DNA of 8,463 nt from the NCBI GenBank assembly GCA_014859785.1, contig JACUTP010000072.1, forward strand, positions 1 through 8,463, given 5' to 3'. The DNA is from Candidatus Methanoperedentaceae archaeon. Its GTDB lineage: Archaea > Halobacteriota > Methanosarcinia > Methanosarcinales > Methanoperedenaceae. Below the pieces are notes generated by a model. That model was not told the origin of the DNA. It searched no databases and saw only the letters and a program-made list of their open reading frames with translations. The translations under genes were made by a program, and so were the position numbers. Below, one piece after another: positions 1 through 5,626 of the stretch (position 1 is its first letter; every line of letters begins with the position of its first letter).

Positions 1-191
1 TTGCTTCCTCTACCCCTGTTTTTTCCACGTCACTCTTCTTGATAACAGGTTTTTTTCCGGTTTTTGCTTCCTCTACCCCTGTTTTTTCCACGTCACTCTT
101 CTTGATAACAGGTTTTTTCCCGGTTTTTACTTCCTCCACCCCTGTTTTTTTCACGTCACTCCTCTTGATAACAGGCTTTTTCCCGGTTTTT
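1..191. repeat. 63-bp tandem repeat, three full units
   Basis: Units lie at 3-65, 66-128 and 129-191, and the array runs off the left edge. The first two units differ at one base. The third differs from the second at five positions, several of them synonymous or conservative (for example KK to KR and EK to KK). A period divisible by three keeps the coding frame of the minus-strand membrane protein. The near identity of the first two units indicates recent expansion or homogenisation. At 192 the similarity breaks off after the codons for AKTG. Confidence 0.92.
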
Positions 192-505
192 GCTCCCTCT
201 TCCTTAACAGGCACCACATCTTCCAGCTTAAGGTCATCCATATTAGCAGTTTTTTCTTCGGCTTTCACTTTCTTTTTTTTCGTAAAAACCATGTCCTCTG
301 GTTTTAACCCAAGTCTATCAAGATTGATATCTTCAGGTTTAATATCGGCTATTCCCGAAAGGTCATGTTCTTTCTGTTTATTGTAATTGCCTTCCTTCTT
401 TAATTTCCTGAGGCGTAAGAACAGGATAACAGCGATTACAAGCAGTACAATATTGACAATTAAAAATAATTGCGCATCGGTTGATAGGTTAATTCCTGAT
501 TGCAT
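1..505 (-). CDS. Single-pass membrane protein with cytoplasmic 21-residue charged repeats (C-terminus off the window)
   Basis: This is an unrecognised gene; 168 codons are visible and it continues past the left edge. ATG is at 505-503, with the Shine-Dalgarno site GGAGGT at 514-509. Residues 12-31 form one strongly hydrophobic helix (LFLIVNIVLLVIAVILFL), followed at once by RLRKLKK. By the positive-inside rule the N-terminus is outside and the long tail is in the cytoplasm. Residues 32-105 are charged and probably disordered, with two similar segments, IKPEDINLDRLGLKPED and MDDLKLEDV. From residue 106 the tail is a tandem repeat of KTGKKPVIKKSDVEKTGVEEA (21 residues), three copies visible. 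The tail alternates basic and acidic patches and has no cysteine or catalytic motif. The opposite strand also has a long open frame here, but the ribosome site, membrane helix and in-register repeat support the minus strand. The gene lies 83 nt downstream of the R15P isomerase gene and may have its own promoter. Function unknown; a scaffold or membrane tether is only a guess. Confidence 0.8.
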   Translation of the reverse strand, partial: MQSGINLSTDAQLFLIVNIVLLVIAVILFLRLRKLKKEGNYNKQKEHDLSGIADIKPEDINLDRLGLKPEDMVFTKKKKVKAEEKTANMDDLKLEDVVPVKEEGAKTGKKPVIKRSDVKKTGVEEVKTGKKPVIKKSDVEKTGVEEAKTGKKPVIKKSDVEKTGVEEA

Positions 506-548
506 GGTACCTCCGATTAAAATATCTCATACTACTCATAATGATAAT

Positions 549-586
549 ACTATTTAATATTTTTGATGATATTTATATTAAATAGT
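549..586. promoter_or_regulatory. Perfect 12-bp inverted repeat between the R15P isomerase gene and the membrane-protein gene
   Basis: ACTATTTAATAT at 549-560 is matched by its exact reverse complement at 575-586, with a 14-nt spacer. The right arm starts three bases beyond the isomerase stop codon (589-591). On the minus strand this AT-rich stretch includes TTTAATATAAATA (about 571-583), a reasonable archaeal TATA box. It would put a transcript start near 550 and leave a leader of about 45 nt before the ATG at 505. The dyad could therefore be an operator over the promoter of the membrane-protein gene, or a weak stem at the end of the upstream transcript. There is no strong U-tract after it, so a regulatory site is slightly favoured. 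Confidence 0.45.
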
Positions 587-588
587 CC

Positions 589-1530
589 CTACTCACGAAC
601 TGCAGAGTTCATCTCCTCAATACCCCATCCGAGAAAATCTTTGATGATAATGTAAGCCATCTCAGGCGGTATTGCCCCAACTTCCGTGCATATCAAATCA
701 ACATACTCTCGTGGCGTCACGTCAAAAGCCGGGTTCCTTACCTTCACACCAGGGAATTCGGCATGTTTCACAGTACTTACAACCTCACCCGAATCCCGTT
801 CCTCAATCTCCACAAGCTCGCCCAGGATACTTGTCGGGCTGAACTTGTAGGTCTCTGCAGCAACAATAAAATTCGTCCTTGCCTCACTGGCTGCAAGTGC
901 AAGCTGGGACGTGCCTATTTTATTGATTACAGAGCCGTTTGCAGTCACGGCATCCGCCCCGACCACAACAAGGTCAACATCCTTCATGAAATAACGAACC
1001 GCAGAATCCACAATTAACGACGTTTTTATCCCAAACCCGTCAAGCTGTTTCACTGTCAGGTGCCCCTGCAACCTGGGTCTTGATTCCGTGGCAATGACAC
1101 TGATATTCTTACCCTGCGAATGCGCCTCTGCCATGATTGAAAAGGCTGCTGATGAATTACAGTGCGTCATTATCGTATCCCCGTCACGCACGCGCCGCGC
1201 ACCAATTTCACCGATTCTTTTAACGGCATTTTCTGAATTTGAGATGAACTTATTGGCAAGTTTCACGATATCTGCCCTTGCTTCCTCAATGCTATCGCCC
1301 TTGTACCGCATAACAGACCTGACAGCATTCGGTAGCGACACGGCAGTCGGGCGCGTCCTGGCAAGAATCCCTGCCGCATGTTTCATCTTTTCATTAAACA
1401 AGGAAATATCATCGACGCCCAGGCGCGTGGCATAATCCCGCAGTTCAGCCGCAGCAGCACGTGCAATGCGTCCAGCGCCGCGTATTTCCATAGAGCGTAT
1501 CTTTCCTGCCGTTTCCTCAAGCTGTTTCAT
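589..1530 (-). CDS. Ribose-1,5-bisphosphate isomerase (aIF-2B-like family)
   Basis: This cytoplasmic enzyme converts ribose 1,5-bisphosphate to ribulose 1,5-bisphosphate. In archaea it links AMP/nucleoside breakdown (AMP phosphorylase) to type III RuBisCO. The 313-residue length is normal for the family. RGAGR (17-21) matches the N-terminal sugar-phosphate loop. Cys124 in THCNSSAA and Asp193 in VVVGADAVTANGSVINKIGTS are the expected catalytic pair; their separation of 69 residues equals that of the characterised Thermococcus enzyme (Cys133/Asp202, from memory). The retained Cys/Asp pair and the GADAV..NG..INKIGT block fit R15P isomerase better than a true eIF2B subunit or methylthioribose-1-phosphate isomerase, which share the fold. 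The ATG overlaps the cobQ stop codon as ATGA, with GGAGGG at 1539-1534 as ribosome site, so translation is probably coupled. Neither RuBisCO nor AMP phosphorylase is in the window. Confidence 0.9.
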   Translation of the reverse strand: MKQLEETAGKIRSMEIRGAGRIARAAAAELRDYATRLGVDDISLFNEKMKHAAGILARTRPTAVSLPNAVRSVMRYKGDSIEEARADIVKLANKFISNSENAVKRIGEIGARRVRDGDTIMTHCNSSAAFSIMAEAHSQGKNISVIATESRPRLQGHLTVKQLDGFGIKTSLIVDSAVRYFMKDVDLVVVGADAVTANGSVINKIGTSQLALAASEARTNFIVAAETYKFSPTSILGELVEIEERDSGEVVSTVKHAEFPGVKVRNPAFDVTPREYVDLICTEVGAIPPEMAYIIIKDFLGWGIEEMNSAVRE

Positions 1531-2981
1531 TGTCCCTCCAGTAAGCCGTGTATTAATTTCATATTCACATGGGTTTCAATAAACCCTGCCAGTTCATCCA
1601 TACCTTCATATTCATCCCTTTTTTTGTGGTTATATGTAAGACCGCGCCGCCTGAATAAATATCCAAGGAACGAGCGTCTTACATTTTCGTTATCAAACAA
1701 ACCATGGAGATAGGTCCCGATGACAAGCCCGTCACTGTTCAAGCACCCGTCATCCCCGAACGCATAATTACACGATTCAGTCTCACCCATATGAATCTCA
1801 TAACCTTTCACTTTTTCACCTGTAATAGAACCCAGTATCCCCCTGTCTGCCGTAATAGTTTTCTCGACCTGTTTTGTTTTCTTCCCATATTCCCCGAATA
1901 ATGTGGATACCTCCAGAAGACCAAGCCCGGAAACCGAAACTGCACCCCCGGTTCCTTCTATCCCGCTGTCTGTGATTGCAGTGCCCAGCATCTGGTAACC
2001 CCCGCATATCCCTATGACAGGCGTTCCTTTCCGTGCCAGGAATATGATTTCCCGGTCCATTCCCTTTGATTTAAGTTCCTTTAAATCATCAATGGTGTTT
2101 TTAGTGCCAGGCAGGATTATGGCATCAGGTTCGCCCAGTTCACCCCGGGGCTCGACATAGTGCACCATTGCTTCCCGTTCAAGCGGCTCAAAGTCCGTGA
2201 AGTTGGAAATATGCGGAAAACGCACAACTGCAATCCTGACAGCTTGTGTATTCAGGATTTTATCCTGGATCGAAACCGAATCCTCGGACGGGATGTTCAT
2301 ATCAGTAACCGGCACTACCCCGATAACAGGAAGACCTGTCAGTTCTTCAAGCTGTTTTATGCCTGGCTCCAGGAGTTTAATATCGCCCCTGAACTTATTT
2401 ATTATTATCCCGCAAACAAGTGACCTGACATCTACAGGAAGCAGTTCCAGTGTCCCGTATATGCTTGCAAAAACCCCGCCGCGTTCAATATCCCCGACAA
2501 GTATAATATGCGGTTTAACCAGGCGCGCAGTCCCGATATTAACAATGTCCCTGTGGTAAAGGTTAATCTCGGCGGCACCCCCCGCCCCTTCGATTACAAT
2601 AACGTCATGTACCGATGACAGGCGTTTATAGGCTTCCCCCACAACAGACATCATGTCATCAATGGAATCGTAGTAATCGCCCGCTTCCTTATCAGCGCAG
2701 GGTTTGCCGAGGATGATAACCTGTGACATGTGCTCTCCCTTTGGTTTTAGCAGTACCGGATTCATATCGGCAGTCGGCTCAACTCCAGCAGCTTTTGCCT
2801 GGATTGCCTGGGCGATACCCATCTCCCTGCCGTCTTTTGTTATCCATGAGTTCAGGCTCATGTTCTGGGCTTTAAACGGGGCAACCCTGTATTTTTCCGA
2901 GAGTAGTCTGCAAAGTGCTGTAACGATAATGCTTTTCCCGACATGTGATGCAGTCCCGATAACCATAAGGTTCCTGACCAT
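1527..2981 (-). CDS. cobQ/cbiP: Cobyric acid synthase, glutamine-hydrolysing
   Basis: The enzyme amidates the b, d, e and g side chains of adenosylcobyrinic acid a,c-diamide with glutamine and ATP, giving cobyric acid in cobamide (B12) synthesis. I chose the ATG at 2981, giving 484 residues. It begins MVRNLMVIGTASHVGKS, as family members do, and has GAGG at 2990-2987. The in-frame ATG at 3020 would add 13 atypical residues and has no good ribosome site. The N-terminal dethiobiotin-synthetase-like ATPase has its P-loop at 9-17 (GTASHVGKS), then KAQNMSLNS (about 37-45) and EGAGG (131-135). The C-terminal class I glutamine amidotransferase domain has the nucleophile Cys326 in GICGGYQMLG and His426 in GTYLHG; GYEIHMGET (394-402) is the family signature. 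The domains are intact. The gene overlaps the next gene by 4 nt and a possible upstream peptide by 1 nt. Confidence 0.95.
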   Translation of the reverse strand: MVRNLMVIGTASHVGKSIIVTALCRLLSEKYRVAPFKAQNMSLNSWITKDGREMGIAQAIQAKAAGVEPTADMNPVLLKPKGEHMSQVIILGKPCADKEAGDYYDSIDDMMSVVGEAYKRLSSVHDVIVIEGAGGAAEINLYHRDIVNIGTARLVKPHIILVGDIERGGVFASIYGTLELLPVDVRSLVCGIIINKFRGDIKLLEPGIKQLEELTGLPVIGVVPVTDMNIPSEDSVSIQDKILNTQAVRIAVVRFPHISNFTDFEPLEREAMVHYVEPRGELGEPDAIILPGTKNTIDDLKELKSKGMDREIIFLARKGTPVIGICGGYQMLGTAITDSGIEGTGGAVSVSGLGLLEVSTLFGEYGKKTKQVEKTITADRGILGSITGEKVKGYEIHMGETESCNYAFGDDGCLNSDGLVIGTYLHGLFDNENVRRSFLGYLFRRRGLTYNHKKRDEYEGMDELAGFIETHVNMKLIHGLLEGQ

Positions 2982-3097
2982 TATTGCCTCAGTTTTAACA
3001 AGTTCCTGTAACCTGCACATACATAAGCATATATAAGAAGGGAATAAAAAAACATCGCAAGCAGCGGGAAATCCAGGTAAATCGACCAGTCTGGCAT
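2981..3097 (-). CDS. Candidate 38-residue single-pass membrane peptide upstream of cobQ
   Basis: This is an ORF too short for routine gene calling. ATG is at 3097-3095, 8 nt beyond the gfcR stop, and its TAA overlaps the cobQ ATG by one base (TAATG at 2983-2979). The product begins MPDWSIYLDF, has a hydrophobic aromatic-rich stretch at about residues 10-29 (PLLAMFFYSLLIYAYVCA) and ends GYRNLLKLRQ. Acidic residues sit before the helix and basic residues after it, the pattern of a small membrane protein with the C-terminus inside. Exact packing between two same-strand genes is the main support. Against it, no Shine-Dalgarno site is properly placed (the nearest, AGGT, is about 17 nt upstream), and the same DNA carries a good TATA box for cobQ. 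It could instead be a chance frame. I recognise no family. Confidence 0.35.
   Translation of the reverse strand: MPDWSIYLDFPLLAMFFYSLLIYAYVCAGYRNLLKLRQ
3029..3036 (-). promoter_or_regulatory. TATA-box candidate for cobQ
   Basis: The minus strand reads TTATATAT here, within CTTATATATGC. Archaeal transcripts usually start about 25 nt past the box centre, near 3006. That leaves a leader of about 25 nt before the cobQ ATG at 2981 and excludes the ATG at 3020 as start on such a transcript. A run of seven T on the minus strand (3052-3046) just upstream could end gfcR transcription. Both signals compete with the view that gfcR, the small ORF and cobQ are one transcript; an internal promoter would reconcile them. 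Confidence 0.4.
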
Positions 3098-3105
3098 CAG
3101 GTTAT

Positions 3106-3741
3106 TTATTCTGACCTGTCAACTCTAGTAACGCGCAATAAGGCATTTAGCGGGACACCTGAAATATCGTCAATACCCTTCTTATCAATCATCACTGCTA
3201 TGGAAACCGTTTTAGCCCCCAGTTCCTCAAGCACGGTTACCGCCTCTCTGAGGGTCGAGCCTGAAGTGACAACATCATCGACAATGACGCAGTTCTTTCC
3301 TTCAACCCTGGCGAAATTCTGGCTGATGGTGCCTTTAGTCTTCTTTGATTCGGGTTCCCATTTATGTTTGTTCGGATGGTATGTTGAGAATTCACACTCC
3401 AGTTCTTCACCCATCAGGCTGGCAAGGGGTATCCCGCTGAGTGCAACCCCTATCACCACATCAACATGTTTTCCGGTATTTTGCAGACTTTCAAGAACCA
3501 GGTCTGTCAGTGCACTTGAAATTAACCTTTGCCTGTATGAACTTTTGCCTACAGTGCTCCAGTCCACATATATGTCCTTTGGAACATGGGATAGCTCCCC
3601 TTTTTCTTCCTTCCTTGAATGGAGTAAAAGCCATGTGGCAGTCTCGCTGGAGACATTCAACTCATCCGCAATCTGACCTGGTAAAAGCCCGCTTGACTGA
3701 AGTTCAACAGCTTTCTTTGTAAGCTCATCAATTGTTTTCAT
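3106..3741 (-). CDS. gfcR: HTH/phosphoribosyltransferase-fold regulator, GfcR type (PyrE-like)
   Basis: This 211-residue protein joins an N-terminal helix-turn-helix (about 4-42, with LLPGQIADELNVSSETATWLL) to a type I phosphoribosyltransferase domain. The PRPP-binding loop CVIVDDVVTSGST is at 151-163. The domain also holds VIGVALSGIPLASLMGEEL (96-114) and a flexible-loop-like basic stretch near 124-136. Homologues are often annotated orotate phosphoribosyltransferase-like, but the DNA-binding domain marks the archaeal regulator family whose Haloferax member GfcR controls sugar catabolism genes. Its target and ligand here are unknown; PRPP or a ribose phosphate is a reasonable inference. The ATG at 3741 has GGTGA six bases upstream. 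The gene heads the cluster with cobQ and the R15P isomerase gene, so it may sense or regulate ribose-phosphate or nucleotide status, possibly including its own operon. Confidence 0.88.
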   Translation of the reverse strand: MKTIDELTKKAVELQSSGLLPGQIADELNVSSETATWLLLHSRKEEKGELSHVPKDIYVDWSTVGKSSYRQRLISSALTDLVLESLQNTGKHVDVVIGVALSGIPLASLMGEELECEFSTYHPNKHKWEPESKKTKGTISQNFARVEGKNCVIVDDVVTSGSTLREAVTVLEELGAKTVSIAVMIDKKGIDDISGVPLNALLRVTRVDRSE

Positions 3742-3876
3742 AACTTGTCACCGGAAATAATATAATAACAATAGTACTTTTTCTTTGTATTTAATACGTT
3801 CTTTATCTTCCAAGATTATCTGGATATGTATGCCATTATCCCTGTTCAGGTGCAAACATTAGTAGATTATTTGTAT
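3742..3876 (-). promoter_or_regulatory. Intergenic region between nob1 and gfcR with a probable gfcR promoter
   Basis: No convincing gene lies in these 135 bases. The best promoter element for gfcR is the minus-strand stretch around 3786-3796 (GTATTAAATAC), which is nearly palindromic. Its centre near 3791 predicts a start near 3766 and a leader of about 25 nt. A second AT-rich stretch, TTATTATATTATT, near 3755-3768 lies too close to the ATG to act as the TATA box. The sequence TTGTATTTA occurs twice (3785-3793 and 3870-3878). I see no strong terminator for nob1. Confidence 0.35.
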
Positions 3877-4350
3877 TTACTGGCGCCATTTTTTTCTTAT
3901 TTTCTTCATAGGGGAGCCGCATACAGGGCAATCGTCTCCCCCAGGGAACCGGCGTTTGCATCCGATACATTGTTTTTCCCAGATGAGGATGTCCTTTATT
4001 ATCCTCTGTCCTGCTGGCATCACTTTTATCCCCAGATGGAGCGCCGTGTTCTGGATAGCAAAATCGTCCGTGACGAGAGTTGTTTCTTCCCTTTCCGAAT
4101 ATTCCAGTGCTTTTGCAAGGAGCTCAATATCAGCTGCGGAAAGTTCCTCACTGTCTTTTGTGGCATCGGCTTTTTGCCGCACCTTATTTAAAAAGCCTGA
4201 AACAGGTGGTTCCACCCTCGCATCCAGCAATTCCATTATAGTCCGGGCGTTTTCATCCTTCAATTCATCAACAACAGAAGGAACTGTGATGATTCTTCCC
4301 TCAAGTCGTTTCCCGATAATAAAAAGGGAAGAATCGGCGATATATTTCAT
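3877..4350 (-). CDS. nob1: Endonuclease Nob1, PIN domain plus zinc ribbon
   Basis: Nob1 cuts the 3' end of pre-16S rRNA at its D site during small-subunit maturation. The 157-residue size is typical for archaeal Nob1. The PIN domain (1-about 120) keeps its acidic metal-binding residues: Asp6 (IADSS), Glu29 (VVDELKDE), Asp74 (SAADIELL) and Asp95/Asp96 (VTDDFAIQN). A zinc ribbon follows, with Cys128, Cys131, Cys141 and Cys144 (CIGC...CPVC), and then the basic tail MKKIRKKWRQ that would contact rRNA. PIN plus zinc ribbon separates Nob1 from VapC-type PIN toxins, and no antitoxin gene is adjacent. The ATG at 4350 gives the usual family start MKYIADSS. The nearest Shine-Dalgarno-like site (GGAG, 4369-4366) is unusually far, about 15 nt. 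It lies 29 nt downstream of bioY and is probably co-transcribed. Confidence 0.93.
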   Translation of the reverse strand: MKYIADSSLFIIGKRLEGRIITVPSVVDELKDENARTIMELLDARVEPPVSGFLNKVRQKADATKDSEELSAADIELLAKALEYSEREETTLVTDDFAIQNTALHLGIKVMPAGQRIIKDILIWEKQCIGCKRRFPGGDDCPVCGSPMKKIRKKWRQ

Positions 4351-4379
4351 CAGGTGAAGATTCTTCTCCTTAAAAACAA

Positions 4380-5018
4380 CTATTTCGAATCAAGCTCGTT
4401 ACCATATGCGGATTTTGGTGTCACTGCCCCTGCAATTGCCGCAGCAACCAGTGCCTTGTAGATATCAGCGCCAATGAAAGGAAGTGCCCCGAGTTCTATG
4501 GCTTTTTGCGCCCCTACACCAAGTACAATGGATAACTGTACAACACCAAACACGTAGATAATTCCAACCCCGGCAATCATGAGGATAAACATACTCCTGA
4601 AACTGCGCGCCTTTACGTACCTGTCAGTAAACCAGCCGATTATCACGGCAGCCACGATAAAACCGAAAATATATCCGCCGGTCACGCCTGTAAGGATGCC
4701 CATACCGCCCGTCATTCCGCTAAACCATGGCACACCTGCCGCACCAATACCTGCGTAGAATCCCTGGCTCAAGCCGCCGTACCATTTACCGAGCAATACG
4801 CCGGCAAGAAGGACGGCAAATACCTGCCCTGTAACAGGAACAGGCGTGAACGGAAGGTAAAACCTGAACTGTGCCACAAGCCCTGTCAGGAATGCAAACC
4901 CGAGGGCAAGTACTACTTTGTGTGCCACTGTTGATTCAAAACGCCATTTAAAAAAATTGAACGTTGCAGACTCGTATTTTGAAATAATATTTTCCATTTC
5001 ATTCCTTAATTCTGACAT
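4380..5018 (-). CDS. bioY: Biotin transporter S component BioY
   Basis: BioY is the membrane subunit that binds biotin for an ECF-type transporter. At 212 residues it has the usual core plus a soluble N-terminal extension of about 30 residues containing MENIISKYES. About six hydrophobic helices can be placed: 35-51, 64-79, 84-98, 110-130, 142-168 and 183-199. Family motifs visible are FTPVPVTGQVFAVLLAGVLLG (57-77), GGLSQGFYAGIGAAGVP (81-97), GGYIFGF (114-120) and GADIYKALVAAAI (183-195) with the conserved Asp/Lys. The ATG at 5018 has AGGA about eight bases upstream. No EcfA ATPase or EcfT gene is in the window, so BioY must use shared energising subunits or act alone. The preceding promoter carries a BirA-like operator, which fits biotin-repressed uptake. 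Confidence 0.93.
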   Translation of the reverse strand: MSELRNEMENIISKYESATFNFFKWRFESTVAHKVVLALGFAFLTGLVAQFRFYLPFTPVPVTGQVFAVLLAGVLLGKWYGGLSQGFYAGIGAAGVPWFSGMTGGMGILTGVTGGYIFGFIVAAVIIGWFTDRYVKARSFRSMFILMIAGVGIIYVFGVVQLSIVLGVGAQKAIELGALPFIGADIYKALVAAAIAGAVTPKSAYGNELDSK

Positions 5019-5030
5019 GGTGTTATCCTA

Positions 5031-5062
5031 TTGTAAACTTCAAGGCTTAATTGGGTTGACGG
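5031..5062. promoter_or_regulatory. Predicted BirA biotin operator at the bioY promoter
   Basis: Half-sites TTGTAAACT (5031-5039) and GGTTGACGG (5054-5062) are separated by 14 bases. The consensus BirA operator, from memory of published comparative work on bacteria and archaea, is TTGTTAACC-N14/15-GGTTAACAA. The left half matches at seven of nine positions and the right at six of nine, with the correct spacing. The element sits directly downstream of the bioY TATA box, over the expected transcript start near 5043. A repressor bound there would block bioY transcription. The regulator itself, an HTH-containing biotin-protein ligase, is not in this window. Confidence 0.5.
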
Positions 5063-5063
5063 G

Positions 5064-5071
5064 ATATAAAT
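5064..5071 (-). promoter_or_regulatory. TATA box for bioY
   Basis: The minus strand reads ATTTATAT, preceded by AAA, a good archaeal TATA element. Its centre near 5068 predicts a start near 5043, leaving a leader of about 25 nt with the AGGA ribosome site. It is adjacent to the predicted operator at 5031-5062. Confidence 0.55.
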
Positions 5072-5104
5072 TTTGTTCCGCCCCAAACAAACTTCCAAAA
5101 GCTG

Positions 5105-5139
5105 TTAAATACTAAAAGCCTTAATAAAATATTGGAGAT
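5105..5139 (+). promoter_or_regulatory. Promoter and ribosome site of the adenosine-specific kinase gene
   Basis: TTAAATAC at 5105-5112 is a TATA-like box. It predicts a start near 5133 and thus a very short leader. GGAGAT at 5134-5139 is the Shine-Dalgarno site and sets the start codon at ATG 5144, not the in-frame TTG at 5132, which the ribosome site would overlap. This promoter diverges from that of bioY, about 35 nt away. Confidence 0.45.
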
Positions 5140-5143
5140 TTGC

Positions 5144-5626
5144 ATGGAAATCACATACGTCAAAATAGATGTTCCGCCTGAAACAAACCTTATTCTCGGA
5201 CAGGCGCATTTCATAAAGACAGTGGAGGATTTATACGAGGCTCTTGTTTCATCCGTCCCTGGTATAAAGTTCGGGATTGCGTTCTGTGAAGCGTCCATGG
5301 AAAGACTTGTGAGAAGCGAGGGCAACGATGAGGAGCTTATTAAAGCCGCCCGGGATAATGCCCTTGCAATCGGGTGCGGTCACAGTTTCCTTGTATTTAT
5401 GAGAAACGCCTTCCCGATAAATGTCCTGGGGGCTGTTCGCAGTGTGCAGGAAGTGTGCAATATTTTCTGTGCAACTGCAAATCCTGTTGAGGTTATAATT
5501 GCAAGGACAGGACAGGGAGGCGGGATACTTGGCGTGGTTGACGGGATGGGTCCTGCAGGGATTGAGACAGGCAGGGACGTTGAAAAAAGAAAAGCATTCC
5601 TGCGAACAATCGGGTACAAGAGATAA
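5144..5626 (+). CDS. Adenosine-specific kinase (PF04008/COG1839 family)
   Basis: The 160-residue protein belongs to a small archaeal/bacterial family typified by a Pyrobaculum protein whose structure led to the name adenosine-specific kinase. The in-vivo role is poorly established. Family blocks are NLILGQAHFIKTVEDLYEAL (15-34), PGIKFGIAFCEAS (39-51), IGCGHSFLVFMRNAFPINVL (76-95), CATANPVEVIIA (109-120) and GGILGVVDGMGPAGIE (125-140). The glycine-rich segment and the GHSF motif are probably at the ligand site. It has the full usual length and no signal or membrane segment. The ATG was chosen because of GGAGAT six to nine bases upstream. Its stop TAA is followed with no gap by the ATG of thrB, so the two are almost certainly co-translated. 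Adenosine handling here and R15P isomerase nearby both touch nucleoside salvage, but a direct link is inference. Confidence 0.87.
   Translation: MEITYVKIDVPPETNLILGQAHFIKTVEDLYEALVSSVPGIKFGIAFCEASMERLVRSEGNDEELIKAARDNALAIGCGHSFLVFMRNAFPINVLGAVRSVQEVCNIFCATANPVEVIIARTGQGGGILGVVDGMGPAGIETGRDVEKRKAFLRTIGYKR

Noticed and set aside
1..191. CRISPR-like repeat array
   Set aside because: The 63-bp units abut directly with no unique spacers and stay in a coding frame.
39..386. Plus-strand ORF of 115 residues with repeated ITGFFPVF segments
   Set aside because: It is the antisense reading of the 63-bp repeats. The minus strand has a ribosome site, a membrane helix and charged repeats and is the better coding frame.
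561..575. TGATGA as the C box of a C/D guide RNA
   Set aside because: No matching D box (CTGA) lies at a suitable distance and no internal boxes are visible.
3018..3020. ATG at 3020 as start of cobQ
   Set aside because: It lacks a ribosome site, lies upstream of the predicted transcript start and adds residues atypical for the family.
2982..3105. Cobalamin riboswitch before cobQ
   Set aside because: The gap is short, AT-rich and open for a small ORF; no B12-box-like conserved segments are visible.
3877..4350. PIN-domain VapC-type toxin
   Set aside because: The C-terminal four-cysteine zinc ribbon and basic tail identify Nob1, and no antitoxin gene is adjacent.
5132..5134. TTG at 5132 as start of the adenosine-specific kinase
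   Set aside because: It overlaps the Shine-Dalgarno GGAGAT that serves ATG 5144.
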